Made by a program: the position numbers and the translations under genes. The notes under the pieces are model-generated. The model had not been told where the DNA came from and ran no database searches. It was given only the letters and a program-made list of their open reading frames with translations. This document shows positions 1-7,881 of a stretch of DNA of 64,000 bases, in pieces (position 1 is the stretch's first letter; each line of letters starts with the position of its first letter). Source of the DNA: G965216255 sp965216255 (lineage in GTDB: Bacteria > Bacteroidota > Rhodothermia > Rhodothermales > Bin80); the NCBI GenBank assembly GCA_965216255.1, contig OZ244148.1:930001-994000 (forward strand), written 5' to 3'.

Positions 1-19
1 TCTTTCTAAGCAAGTACCC

Positions 20-1723
20 GTGTATGTCGCCACCGTCCCCAACCGCGGTGCCCGCCCCACCTGCCTCATCCGACAGGGCAAACGCTATGGCCGCAAAGTC
101 GTCAAAACCACCCTCGCCAATATCTCCAAACTCCCCGACGATATCATCGACTACATCCGCATCCTGCTGCGCGGGGGCGTCGCCGTCGATGACCCACAGT
201 ACTCCTTCCAACACTCCTTCCGCTTCACCAAGGGTATCCCCCATGGAAACGTCGCCGCCGTACTCGGCTGCCTCCGTGACCTGAAGCTCCATAGCATCAT
301 CGCAACCAAAGACTCCAAACAGCGACGCCTCGCCATCGCCCTTATCGCTGATCGTATCCTTGATCCCAAAAGCAAACTAGCCACTAGTGCCGCCCTGCAC
401 CCGGACACCGCCAGCCATTCGCTCGGTACCGAACTCGGTCTCGAAAACATGGACGAGAACGACATCTACCGGACATGGATTGGCTGCTGAAGCGCAAAAG
501 CATCATCGAAGAGCGCCTCGCTCGGCGGCACCTCGAGGAGGGCTCTCTCGCGGATGTAACCTCCACTTACGTCGAAGGCGAAGCCCTCGAGCTGGCCGAG
601 TATGGCTACTCCCGGGACAAGAAAAAGGGCAAGAAACAGATCGTCTTCGGCCTGCTCACAGGCAAAGACGGCTGCCCCGTGGCCGTGGAAGTCTTTGCAG
701 GCAATACGACTGATCCCAACACGCTGGCCCCGCAGATTGCCAAGATCCAGCAACAATTCGGCCTCCGGCGCATCGTGCTCGTAGGAGACCGCGGTCTGCT
801 TACCGAGGCCCGCTTGCGCAAAGAGGTCAAAACCGCCCGGACTGGATATCCGCCCTCAGGAAGAGCGGCATCCGCAAAGCGGAAAACCTGCAACTGTCCC
901 TGTTCGACGAACAAGGCCTCACCGAGATCACACCGCCGTCTACCCGGGGGAGCGGATCGTCCTGTGCCGCAACCCGCTACGGGCCAGGAAGTCGGCGTAT
1001 AACCGCGAAAGACTGCTGGCAAAGACCGAAGAGGCGCTGGAGAAGATCGTACTGGCCACCCGGCGCAAAGGCCATCCCCTGCGTAGCATGAAGGCGATCA
1101 GCTTGCGTGTAGGGAAGCTCATCGGCAAGTGGAAGATGGAAAAGCTTTTTGATCTGGACATTAAGGAAGGCTTCTTCAGCTACAAACGCAACGCGGCCTC
1201 CATAGCCCGCGAAGCGTCCATGGACGGCATGTATGCCATTCCGCACCAGCCACAACGAGCCGACTGCGGAAGAGGCGATTACAAGCGGCTCAGCGCTGTA
1301 GAGCAGGCCTTCCGGAGCCTCAAGACCGTGGACCTCAAAGTAGGGCCCATCCACCACTACAGGGCCCCGAGAGTCATCTGCCACGTCTTCCTGTGCATAC
1401 TGGCTTACTTCGTAGACTGGCACATGAAGCAGCGTCTGGCTCCGATACTCTTTGCCGAAGATTACCCGAAGGGCAAGAAGGCTACCCGTCGTAATATCAT
1501 CCTTGCAGCAGGGCATTCGCCCTCGGCAGACAAGAAAGGCCGCTCCAAACGGACGCGGCACAAGGCGTTGAGCTTTGGCGTCCTCATGGCGCATCTGAGT
1601 GCACTGCGACGGCATCAGGTAGAGCCCCTGATCGGCAAGAAGGGCGTCTCCTTTACGATGCTTGGAGAGATGACCGACCTGCAGGCCCGCGCCTTCGAGT
1701 TGCTGAGAGTGAAGATTCGGTAG
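20..1723 (+). pseudogene. IS1634-family transposase, frameshifted remnant
   Basis: Three consecutive pieces in different frames (20-490, about 475-1002, 1088-1723) together read as one IS4-superfamily/IS1634-like DDE transposase of roughly 550 residues. The first piece has the family N-terminus (YVATVPNRGARPTCLIRQG), the second has the DDE core with VGDRGLLTEA, and the third has the C-terminal block with AVEQAFRSLKTVDLKVGPI. The frame changes near 480 and again between about 850 and 1080, so no full-length product can be made. The element begins at or before the window edge and its terminal repeats were not identified. Family placement rests on motif recognition only. Confidence 0.75.
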
Positions 1724-1961
1724 CGACTGTACCCAGTAAAGCACCTATCGCGGGTAAGATCTTCTTTAACATGGGGTCATTGGTGCCTCATGTACTTAGA
1801 TACATCGTTCAATTCTCATTATTAATATTGGTACGAATCCGTGAATATCTTCAATAAATTAAATCCGCGAAAGAGGGAACTTCCGTCTACGGCTGTCCTA
1901 TAGTACTCGTGAGAGTGCTCACGATCGATCGGATTGGGCGTTCAACGCCAACCGGAATACC

Positions 1962-2494
1962 CGTTCAATTTCCGTCGGATTGTCCATTCAGCATGCTCCC
2001 CTGTGGATTACCGATGGTTTCCCCGCAAAAAGCTCTGGTATCGGGTGTTATGGAGGCCTCCCAGGCATTGAGATCGCGCGGTTCTACGAACGTTACCGAT
2101 AAACCAAGTTTGCGAAACATGTACACAAATTGCGTCCGCGTGCTCCCATAAGAGTGTCCGAAAGACCCCAGATGACCGCCGGGCTCCATGAGCGTCATGA
2201 TGGTGGCGAGCTAGGCCGCCATGCCGCTGGCTGTAGCAAGGGAGCCCGCACCCTCCTCCGGCGAAGCCATCCGCTCTTCCAGAGCGCCATCGTCGGGTTT
2301 TTTATCCGGGTATATATGCTGCCATATTGCTGCAAGTCGAAGAGCTTCGCTGCATGATCGACGTCATCGAATTCATATGACATGGTCTGGTGAATGGGCA
2401 CCGCCCGCGTCCCTGTGGTGTCATCCGGAATATGGCCTGCATGGAGCATGCGGGTTTCAAATCCGAGATTGCGTCCAATGTTCGAAGATTCCAT
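1962..2494 (-). pseudogene. O-acetylhomoserine (thiol)-lyase fragment (Cys/Met PLP family)
   Basis: The minus strand encodes the N-terminal third of an O-acetylhomoserine aminocarboxypropyltransferase. It starts MESSNIGRNLGFETRMLHAG and has the family blocks TTGTRAVPIHQTMSYEFDD and YTRIKNPTM. The frame then shifts at about 2260, where one G appears lost in the codons expected to read MAALEER. A CAG-to-TAG change (Q to stop) follows GMAA. Sequence resembling TLMEPGGHL, TQFVYMFRKLG and ETIGNPQG continues to about 1965, after which similarity ends. The PLP lysine region is absent. This is real decay (shift, nonsense codon and C-terminal loss), unlike the single-base lesions elsewhere in the window. 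In intact form the enzyme makes homocysteine or methionine precursors in the cytoplasm. Confidence 0.75.
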
Positions 2495-2616
2495 AACCGC
2501 GAGTTTGTTCACCACTGGGACAATTGGCCCTATTTCGGGGATCCGAACGGCAGTAGGGCTATACCTTATCCGCACAGCGGCACATATATTGCCGCAGTTA
2601 GCCGAGGAATTATACG

Positions 2617-3453
2617 ATGACCAGCCGCAGGACTACCGCAACCGGGCAAAAGGAAACACATGCAAGATCGCAGAAACGACTGCAAAAGCGGGTCTATGAA
2701 GCGGAATTGGAGAAGCTTCATGTAAAGCTCGCCCGGCTACAGCGATTCATTAAGGCGAGGGAGCTACGAGTCGTGGTACTGTTTGAAGGGCGGGATGCAG
2801 CCGGCAAGGGAGGAACTATCAAGCGCATTACGACGCCGCTTAATCCTAGGGTTTGCCGCGTCGTAGCGCTCGATAAACCGACGAACCGGGAAAAGACGCA
2901 GTGGTATTTCCAGCGCTACGCAACTCATTTGCCCGGAGCTGGTGAATTGGTCCTCTTTGACCGAAGCTGGTACAATCGTGCAGGCGTAGAACGCGTAATG
3001 GGGTACTGTACCGACAATGAATACCGGGAATTCCTGCGTTCCTGTCCCATGTTCGAAAGGTTGCTTATCCATTCCGGCATAAGACTGCTAAAATACTGGT
3101 TCTCCGTAAGTGCAGAAGAACAGGAAAGGCGCTTCAAGCGACGCATATCGGATCCCACTCGACGTTGGAAGATCAGTCCTATGGACCTGCAATCCCGCGC
3201 CCGATGGGTGGAATATTCGCGGGCAAAGGACCAGATGTTTCTATATACCGATATTCCGGAAGCTCCCTGGTATGTCGTGGACGCCAATGATAAACGTCGG
3301 GCCCGACTAAATTGCATCGCTCACCTGTTGAGCATGATACCACACAAAGAATTGGCGGCACCCGGCATTGAGCTCCCCCCCTTGCAGGGTGACATTGGTT
3401 ATATTCGTCCCCCCCTAGACACACAGCATTTTGTCCCGAATCTTTTTTCGTAA
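2617..3453 (+). CDS. ppk2: Polyphosphate kinase 2 family protein (PPK2)
   Basis: The 278-residue protein belongs to the PPK2 family, which transfers phosphate between polyphosphate and nucleotides in the cytoplasm. It has the Walker A motif GRDAAGKGG at about residues 58-66, the Walker B/lid segment FDRSWYNRAGVE at about 114-125, and conserved downstream blocks (LLKYWFSVSAEEQ, RRISDPTRRWKISPMDLQS). The length is typical of single-domain PPK2. A basic N-terminal extension of about 20 residues precedes the fold, so the start could be slightly downstream. The next gene, 83 bp away on the same strand, encodes a lysine-rich HTH protein, and ppk1 lies 8 kb away. Whether it makes ATP/GTP from polyphosphate or the reverse cannot be told from sequence. 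Confidence 0.93.
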   Translation: MTSRRTTATGQKETHARSQKRLQKRVYEAELEKLHVKLARLQRFIKARELRVVVLFEGRDAAGKGGTIKRITTPLNPRVCRVVALDKPTNREKTQWYFQRYATHLPGAGELVLFDRSWYNRAGVERVMGYCTDNEYREFLRSCPMFERLLIHSGIRLLKYWFSVSAEEQERRFKRRISDPTRRWKISPMDLQSRARWVEYSRAKDQMFLYTDIPEAPWYVVDANDKRRARLNCIAHLLSMIPHKELAAPGIELPPLQGDIGYIRPPLDTQHFVPNLFS

Positions 3454-3536
3454 GGTATAGCTTTTCTTGTGCGGCATTTATATTTTCGAGGCTTGCTGCT
3501 TAATAGCCGTACCTATATTCACCAAATTTCTGCTCC

Positions 3537-4202
3537 ATGTCCCACCTCCTTAGCGATGTAGATCGACCGACGGTACAACTTGTAGCCAAAGAAGGCCCGA
3601 ACGCTCCCATTCGTCGCCGCGCGGAAATACTGCTATTGTATGACCGTGGCCTTAAGACGGGGGAAGTAGCCGCGCGCATGTCGCAAACCCCACATACCGT
3701 GCTTCGGTGGCGGCGTGAATACAGGAAAGACGGCATGGCCGTATTTCCCCAACGCGCCTTGAACTTCATTTCAGAGTCAGAGGATGATTGGGCATTGTTT
3801 CCGGCCGAACCAGAAGATGCATCTATGGAAGAGGATTCCTCCGATTCAACGTGGGAAGAAAGTCCGGGTACCGCGCTTCAGGAAGTCGCCGACGAATCCG
3901 GTAAGGGCCAGGAGAGGATGCCTGCGGTCACCGTCGTGCACGACTCGGAAACAACGCTTGACAACCTATTGGCCAGACTCCAAGCTACGGGCCCGCATTC
4001 CCTGGTCATCATAGTGCAACAGCAGGCGCCCGAAAAGAAAGAGCAGAAGAAGATGCCGCGACCTTCGCGAAAGCCCGCTAAGAAGGGGGGCGAAATAAAA
4101 GAGGACGGGAAAAAATCTGCCAAGAAAAAGGCGGTCAAGAAAAAAGACGCAAAGAAGAAAGGTAAGAAGGGCACCAAAGGGAAAGGTAAGAAAAAGAAGT
4201 AG
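3537..4202 (+). CDS. Helix-turn-helix protein with acidic linker and lysine-rich tail
   Basis: The 221-residue protein has three visible parts. Residues about 20-75 form a helix-turn-helix of the type found at the N-terminus of IS630-like transposases (RRRAEILLLYDRGLKTGEVA, then TVLRWRREY). Residues about 83-130 are strongly acidic (EDDWALFPAEPEDASMEEDS). Residues about 160-221 are a histone H1-like basic tail made almost entirely of K with A, G and P (KKAVKKKDAKKKGKKG). No transposase catalytic domain follows, so this is not simply a transposase. The strand and proximity to ppk2 suggest co-expression. Lysine-rich tails of this kind bind DNA and, in other organisms, polyphosphate; the link to polyphosphate here is inference. 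No named family is assigned. Confidence 0.8.
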   Translation: MSHLLSDVDRPTVQLVAKEGPNAPIRRRAEILLLYDRGLKTGEVAARMSQTPHTVLRWRREYRKDGMAVFPQRALNFISESEDDWALFPAEPEDASMEEDSSDSTWEESPGTALQEVADESGKGQERMPAVTVVHDSETTLDNLLARLQATGPHSLVIIVQQQAPEKKEQKKMPRPSRKPAKKGGEIKEDGKKSAKKKAVKKKDAKKKGKKGTKGKGKKKK

Positions 4203-4691
4203 CCGGTCGCCGGTCGCTGGGCGCCTTGCATTTCCGTTAACAATGCGGTTCTCGGAGGGGCCGCCCCTTCGAACCAGTGGCTTGTGCCGTAAGTCGCACG
4301 TACTGGACTTGCATTGAATCGGCGGCATGCCAGGTCCCGAACTTAGGTGTTGGCCCGCAGCGCGCTAGGCATCCTGACTTCGACGGTTTCATAGGTGTAA
4401 GGTATTGTTTTTATTGGATCGACTCCTCCGTGTGAACACAACAAAACACCCTTGTTGGAGGACAAGAACGCCGTCCAAAAAAGCTACTCCCAGGGCTCCT
4501 CTTCCAGCAGGACCGTACTCCGCTGCAGTGGTAGACCCACCGCCAAGCATTGGCCGCCATATACAGTCTGTCACGTCACAGAGCCACGGAAACCCCGATC
4601 AAGACGTACGAATGGGCAAACAGGAGCACGCAAGCCTCACATCCATCCCAGAGCTTGGAAATCGAGGCTAGACGTCAGCTTCTAACCGATG
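4203..4691. other. Intergenic stretch without recognised gene
   Basis: About 490 bp between the lysine-rich HTH gene and the intron/IS nest. Short open frames exist on both strands but none resembles a known protein or has a convincing start. It may contain diluted mobile-element debris; nothing specific can be supported. Confidence 0.5.
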
Positions 4692-4695
4692 ATCG

Positions 4696-5030
4696 ATCGG
4701 GATGGGTGGGGGCCTCACGGCCCCCACCCTCCCACACCACCGTGCGTACGGGTCCGTACACGGCGGTTCAATGGACTTGAGCAAACCGACTTGGGTGCCA
4801 GGGCCACCAGGCCGCTACGTGCCGGGAGTTCGGGTTCGGGTTGCGCCGTGCGAACTTCGGTCCCTTCCCCATGGGCACCGCCGGATTCACCGGGGCTGTC
4901 CCACGTAAAAGGCAGCGTTAGCTGGATATTCTGCCGCATTGCTCGCATGAGCTTGCCGTCCTACTATCCCTGTCCATTGTTCGGGCCTTCGTCGGCTAAG
5001 CCGACTACTATGCCCTGGTATAGTAGGACA
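4696..5030 (-). mobile_element. Group II intron (type X) 3' fragment, copy A, with RT start relic
   Basis: On the minus strand the segment holds two hairpin elements (7-bp arms at 4991-5005; 7-bp arms at 5005-5026). Next comes the first ~50 codons of a group II intron reverse transcriptase beginning MRAMRQNIQLTLPF at 4948. After that the frame runs straight into domain V-like sequence (arms CCGTGTACGG and CCGTACGCACGG, about 4740-4775) and a domain VI hairpin (GGGGGCC/GGCCCCC), ending at CCCGAT, position 4696. The catalytic part of the RT is deleted and the intron's 5' domains are missing here. Type X is my label for intron sequences sharing this 3' end and the GTGTGCC 5' end seen at 7826 and 53869. 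Confidence 0.65.
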
Positions 5031-5296
5031 CTATTTCAAGTGAAGATTACATGAAGAGTTTTGGCTTGACCTCTGGAAAAGCGACCGGGCGGCTTCGACG
5101 GCTAATCAATCTGGTATTCGCGTGCTAAGCCCCGAAGGACCATAACGCATGATTTCGGTTTCGACGGGAGCTGCCACTATCTCTGAACGCGCGCTCACCA
5201 GCAAGAGAGCTGGCTATCGCAAGGGCATATCGTGGGTTCTCCTTACCGTGCCCGATCGCTTCTCCATAGGCCATTTCTTTGGTTGCAAGATACAGT

Positions 5297-5560
5297 TTAG
5301 GCGGCCTTCGGCAACGGCGAGCCCGTGTGCATACGCAACGCCTCCCAGAGAAAGCCCACCAGTTCACGCGCCACCGCCGTGTTGGCCACGCATCGCGACT
5401 TCGTCTGACTCAGTTTGCGGAATCTCTTGTACAGCCGGCACTGGGCCTTCCATGCCAGTAGAACGACCTCGGCCGAGACGCCCTGCTGCCGTTCGCGTAG
5501 CACTTTACTGCACCGCGGCGGGACTGCATACTTCCATGCTGTAGATACCAGTGCCTTCCG
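5297..5560 (-). pseudogene. IS110-type recombinase, C-terminal fragment
   Basis: The last ~88 codons of the recombinase seen complete at 6272-7411, nearly identical in sequence (LRERQQGVSAEVVLLAWKAQ, SQTKSRCVANTAVA). The reading frame is cut at 5560 where a group II intron domain VI relic begins, so the whole N-terminal catalytic domain is missing. Confidence 0.9.
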
Positions 5561-5622
5561 ATCGCGGTAGGCCCCGGGTTTCCCCGGGACCCCCGCACAG
5601 GTAGGGTCGGGGCCTGGCGCGC
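5561..5622 (-). mobile_element. Group II intron (type Y) relic: domain VI plus possible 5' tip
   Basis: On the minus strand this ends with the same domain VI and 3' terminus (CTACCGCGAT) as the complete type Y introns at 8923 and 23330. Domain V and everything before it are gone. Directly upstream is GCGCGCCAGGC, one base different from the type Y 5' end GTGCGCCAGGC. This suggests an internal deletion that joined the first few bases to domain VI. The 3' exon here is the IS110 fragment. Confidence 0.5.
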
Positions 5623-5666
5623 CAGGCCTTAGGATCCGGTGGATCGTCCGTCGCTTTCGCTCCGGT

Positions 5667-6535
5667 ATCGATCGGGATAGGTGGGGGCCTCACGGCCCCC
5701 ACCCCCCCACACCACCGTGCGTACGGGTCCGTACACGGCGGTTCAATGGACTTGAGCAAACCGACTTGGGTGCCAGGGCCACCAGACCGCTACGTGCCGG
5801 GAGTTCGGATTCGGGTTGCGCCGTGCGAACTTCGGTCCCTTCCCCACGGGCACCGCCGGATTCACCGGGGCTGTCCCACGCAAAAGGCAGCGTTAGCTGG
5901 ATTTTCTGCCGCATTGCTCGCATGAGCTTGCCGTCCTACTACCCCTGTCCATTGTTCGGGCCTTCGTCGGCTAAGCCGACTACTATGCCCTGGTATAGTA
6001 GGATACTATTTCAAGTGAAGATTACATGAAGAGTTTTGGCTTGACCTCTGGAGAAGCGACCGGGCGGCTTCGACGGCTAATCAATCTGGTATTCGCGTGC
6101 TAAGCCCCGAAGGACCATAACGCATGATTTCGGTTTCGACGGGAGCTGCCACTATCTCCGAACGCGCGCTCACCAGCAAGAGAGCTGGCTATCGCAAGGG
6201 CATATCGTGGGTTCTCCTTACCGTGCCCGATCGCTTCTCCATAGGCCATTTCTTTGGTTACAAGATACGAGTCAGGCGGCCTTCGGCAACGGCGAGCCCG
6301 TGTGCATACGCAACGCCTCCCAGAGAAAGCCCACCAGTTCACGCGCCACCGCCGTGTTGGCCACGCATCGCGACTTCGTCTGACTCAGTTTGCGGAATCT
6401 CTTGTACAGCCGGCACTGGGCCTTCCATGCCAGTAGAACGACCGCGGCCGAGACGCCCTGCTGCCGTTCGCGTAGCACTTTACTGCACCGCGGCGGGACT
6501 GCATACTTCCATGCTGTAGATACCAGTGCCTTCCG
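5667..6535 (-). repeat. 869-bp direct repeat, copy B
   Basis: Near-identical to 4692-5560. This copy runs uninterrupted into the rest of the intact IS110-type recombinase gene and is probably the parental arrangement. The two copies share the 12-bp start atcgatcgggat and diverge immediately outside it. Confidence 0.93.
5671..6005 (-). mobile_element. Group II intron (type X) 3' fragment, copy B
   Basis: Same content as copy A: two hairpin elements, the RT start relic beginning MRAMRQKIQLTLPF at 5923 and running into non-homologous frame, domain V-like stem, domain VI hairpin, and 3' end CCCGAT at 5671. With the matching 5' fragment at 7467-7826 it brackets the IS110 element, so IS110 appears to sit inside this intron. 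Confidence 0.65.
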
Positions 6536-7466
6536 CACGTGCGTATTACCCGTCTTCGTGATGGAACCGCGTTGCGTGTGATCTGCCGAGCTGTACTCGC
6601 TCGGCACCAGGCCGAGATACGCCATTAACTGGCGCGGATGCGCGAAGCGACGGATATCTCCCAACTCGCACACCAGCGTCATGGCCGTCACAAAGCCAAT
6701 GCCCCGAAAGGCCATCAGCACCCCCACGGGCTCTCTGTAGCGGTCCTTTTCGGCTTCCTCCGCCAGATGCTGTTCCAGTCTGTGCACTTCCTGCTCCAGA
6801 TACGTCAGCTTGTGCAGATACGTCTGCAGCGTGACCTGGTCCACCGCCGCGACGGGCAGGGCGCTGAGCCACCTACGAAAGGCTTTCGTCCAGTTTGTGG
6901 CACCGGTGTACCGAAAGCCCCGGGTCTGAATGAAAGACAGAATCCGCTGCTTGGTGCGCGTGATAGACTCCACCAGGTCAGCGCGGCAGCGCAAAAGGGA
7001 CCGGGCTGCTTCCTGCTCCTCTTCCGGTACGCACACCGGCGTCAGCAGCCCTTTGGCATACAGCGTGGCCAGCTTCATCGCATCCCGTCGATCAGTCTTG
7101 ATACGCTCGCCCGGTCGACGCGGAATGGATGAGGGGGCGATCACGTCGCAGTGCACGCCCTGCACCTGCAGCGCACGCTGCAGGCCGAATCCGCAGAACG
7201 ACGCTTCGTAGCAGCAACGAACCTCGCCGTAGCGCCTCTGTAACTTCTGCACATACTTGCGGATTCTCGGCATGTCGTGCGGCAACTGCCGCTCGTCAAT
7301 TACCTCGCCCGTGCTGTCGTCGTACACGCAAAGCGCAATGGTCTTCTTGTGCACGTCCATGCCGACAACCAGCGAGGAGGCCGAAGTGAATGTTGGGGTG
7401 TATCTTTGCATGAGGCTGTTCCGGTTTGGGTGAATGTGGTGAACGAGCTAATGTAGCTCGCCCAGC
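6030..7466 (-). mobile_element. IS110-type element inserted in a group II intron
   Basis: The element consists of the recombinase gene 6272-7411, about 55 bp of 5' flank and roughly 240 bp of 3' non-coding DNA. The 5' limit (7466) is set by where sequence shared with 53507-53869 begins. The 3' limit is approximate. IS110-family elements lack classical terminal repeats and use a bridge RNA encoded in a non-coding end. The long 3' flank would fit an IS1111-type arrangement, but subgroup assignment is inference. A small palindrome (CGAGCT..AGCTCG) lies just upstream of the gene. Confidence 0.65.
6272..7411 (-). CDS. IS110-family RNA-guided recombinase (transposase)
   Basis: The 379-residue protein has both halves of the family. 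The N-terminal RuvC-like DEDD domain has D19 in VVGMDVHKKTIALCVYD, YEASFCGFGLQRAL, and DRRDAMKLATL. The C-terminal transposase-20 domain starts near residue 225 (FRGIGFVTAMTLVCELGD) and carries GLVPSEYSSADHTQRG with the likely serine nucleophile, followed by TKTGNTHVRKALV. Length and order are normal, and no stop or shift is present, so it may be active. Family members recombine DNA at sites chosen by a bridge RNA. A truncated second copy lies at 5297-5560. Confidence 0.93.
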   Translation of the reverse strand: MQRYTPTFTSASSLVVGMDVHKKTIALCVYDDSTGEVIDERQLPHDMPRIRKYVQKLQRRYGEVRCCYEASFCGFGLQRALQVQGVHCDVIAPSSIPRRPGERIKTDRRDAMKLATLYAKGLLTPVCVPEEEQEAARSLLRCRADLVESITRTKQRILSFIQTRGFRYTGATNWTKAFRRWLSALPVAAVDQVTLQTYLHKLTYLEQEVHRLEQHLAEEAEKDRYREPVGVLMAFRGIGFVTAMTLVCELGDIRRFAHPRQLMAYLGLVPSEYSSADHTQRGSITKTGNTHVRKALVSTAWKYAVPPRCSKVLRERQQGVSAAVVLLAWKAQCRLYKRFRKLSQTKSRCVANTAVARELVGFLWEALRMHTGSPLPKAA

Positions 7467-7826
7467 CGGAGCAGTCCTACTATAAGATCTCTGCTGACTT
7501 CTGCGTTGCGGTCACGTGCCTTACGACACGTTCAGTCCGGCTTGGCCGGACACAACGCAGATCTCCCAGGGTAAGACCAACCGCCTTCCCCGCACACCTG
7601 CCGAATCTACCACCCCGACGCATAGATGACGCGGACTTTGCGATAACCGGCTCGCTCGTCCGATCGGGTAGGCCTCGTATTCGGTTCTTGTTCATCAGGT
7701 CGCGGGTTTGCTACACGCTTCCTTCAGACCCCGCCTCACGACGACGCCCTTGCGCTTCGCTAATCCTTCGCCGCCATCTGGCTGGATAGAGGACTTGCAC
7801 CTCCAAGCTGTTGATCATGCCTGGCA
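7467..7826 (-). mobile_element. Group II intron (type X) 5' fragment
   Basis: On the minus strand it begins with the group II 5' consensus (GTGTG, then CCAGGCATGATC) at 7826. It continues through a purine-rich exon-binding-like segment (GTGCAAGTCCTC) and several stem-loops, including one at about 7532-7548 with arms GTCCGG/CCGGAC. An almost identical copy (about 97% by eye) is at 53507-53869. It ends where the IS110 element starts. It has no coding capacity and corresponds to intron domains I-III in part. Confidence 0.7.
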
Positions 7827-7881
7827 CACCGGTAGGGACCCAGGTTGCCCCGGGCCCCCCGCACAGATCCGGGCATGCACG

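Larger units (their letters stand above)
4692..5560 (-). repeat. 869-bp direct repeat, copy A
   Basis: This segment and 5667-6535 are near-identical direct repeats offset by exactly 975 bp. Each contains, reading on the minus strand, the 3' part of an IS110-type recombinase gene, its 3' non-coding flank, then the 3' part of a group II intron. Copy A stops abruptly at 5560 inside the recombinase coding sequence, where a different intron relic is joined. Copy B continues into the complete recombinase gene. Confidence 0.93.

Noticed and set aside
3537..3770. HTH-lysine protein as a plain IS630 transposase fragment
   Set aside because: The frame continues in a purposeful acidic then lysine-rich tail with no DDE domain or decay, so a domesticated protein is more likely.
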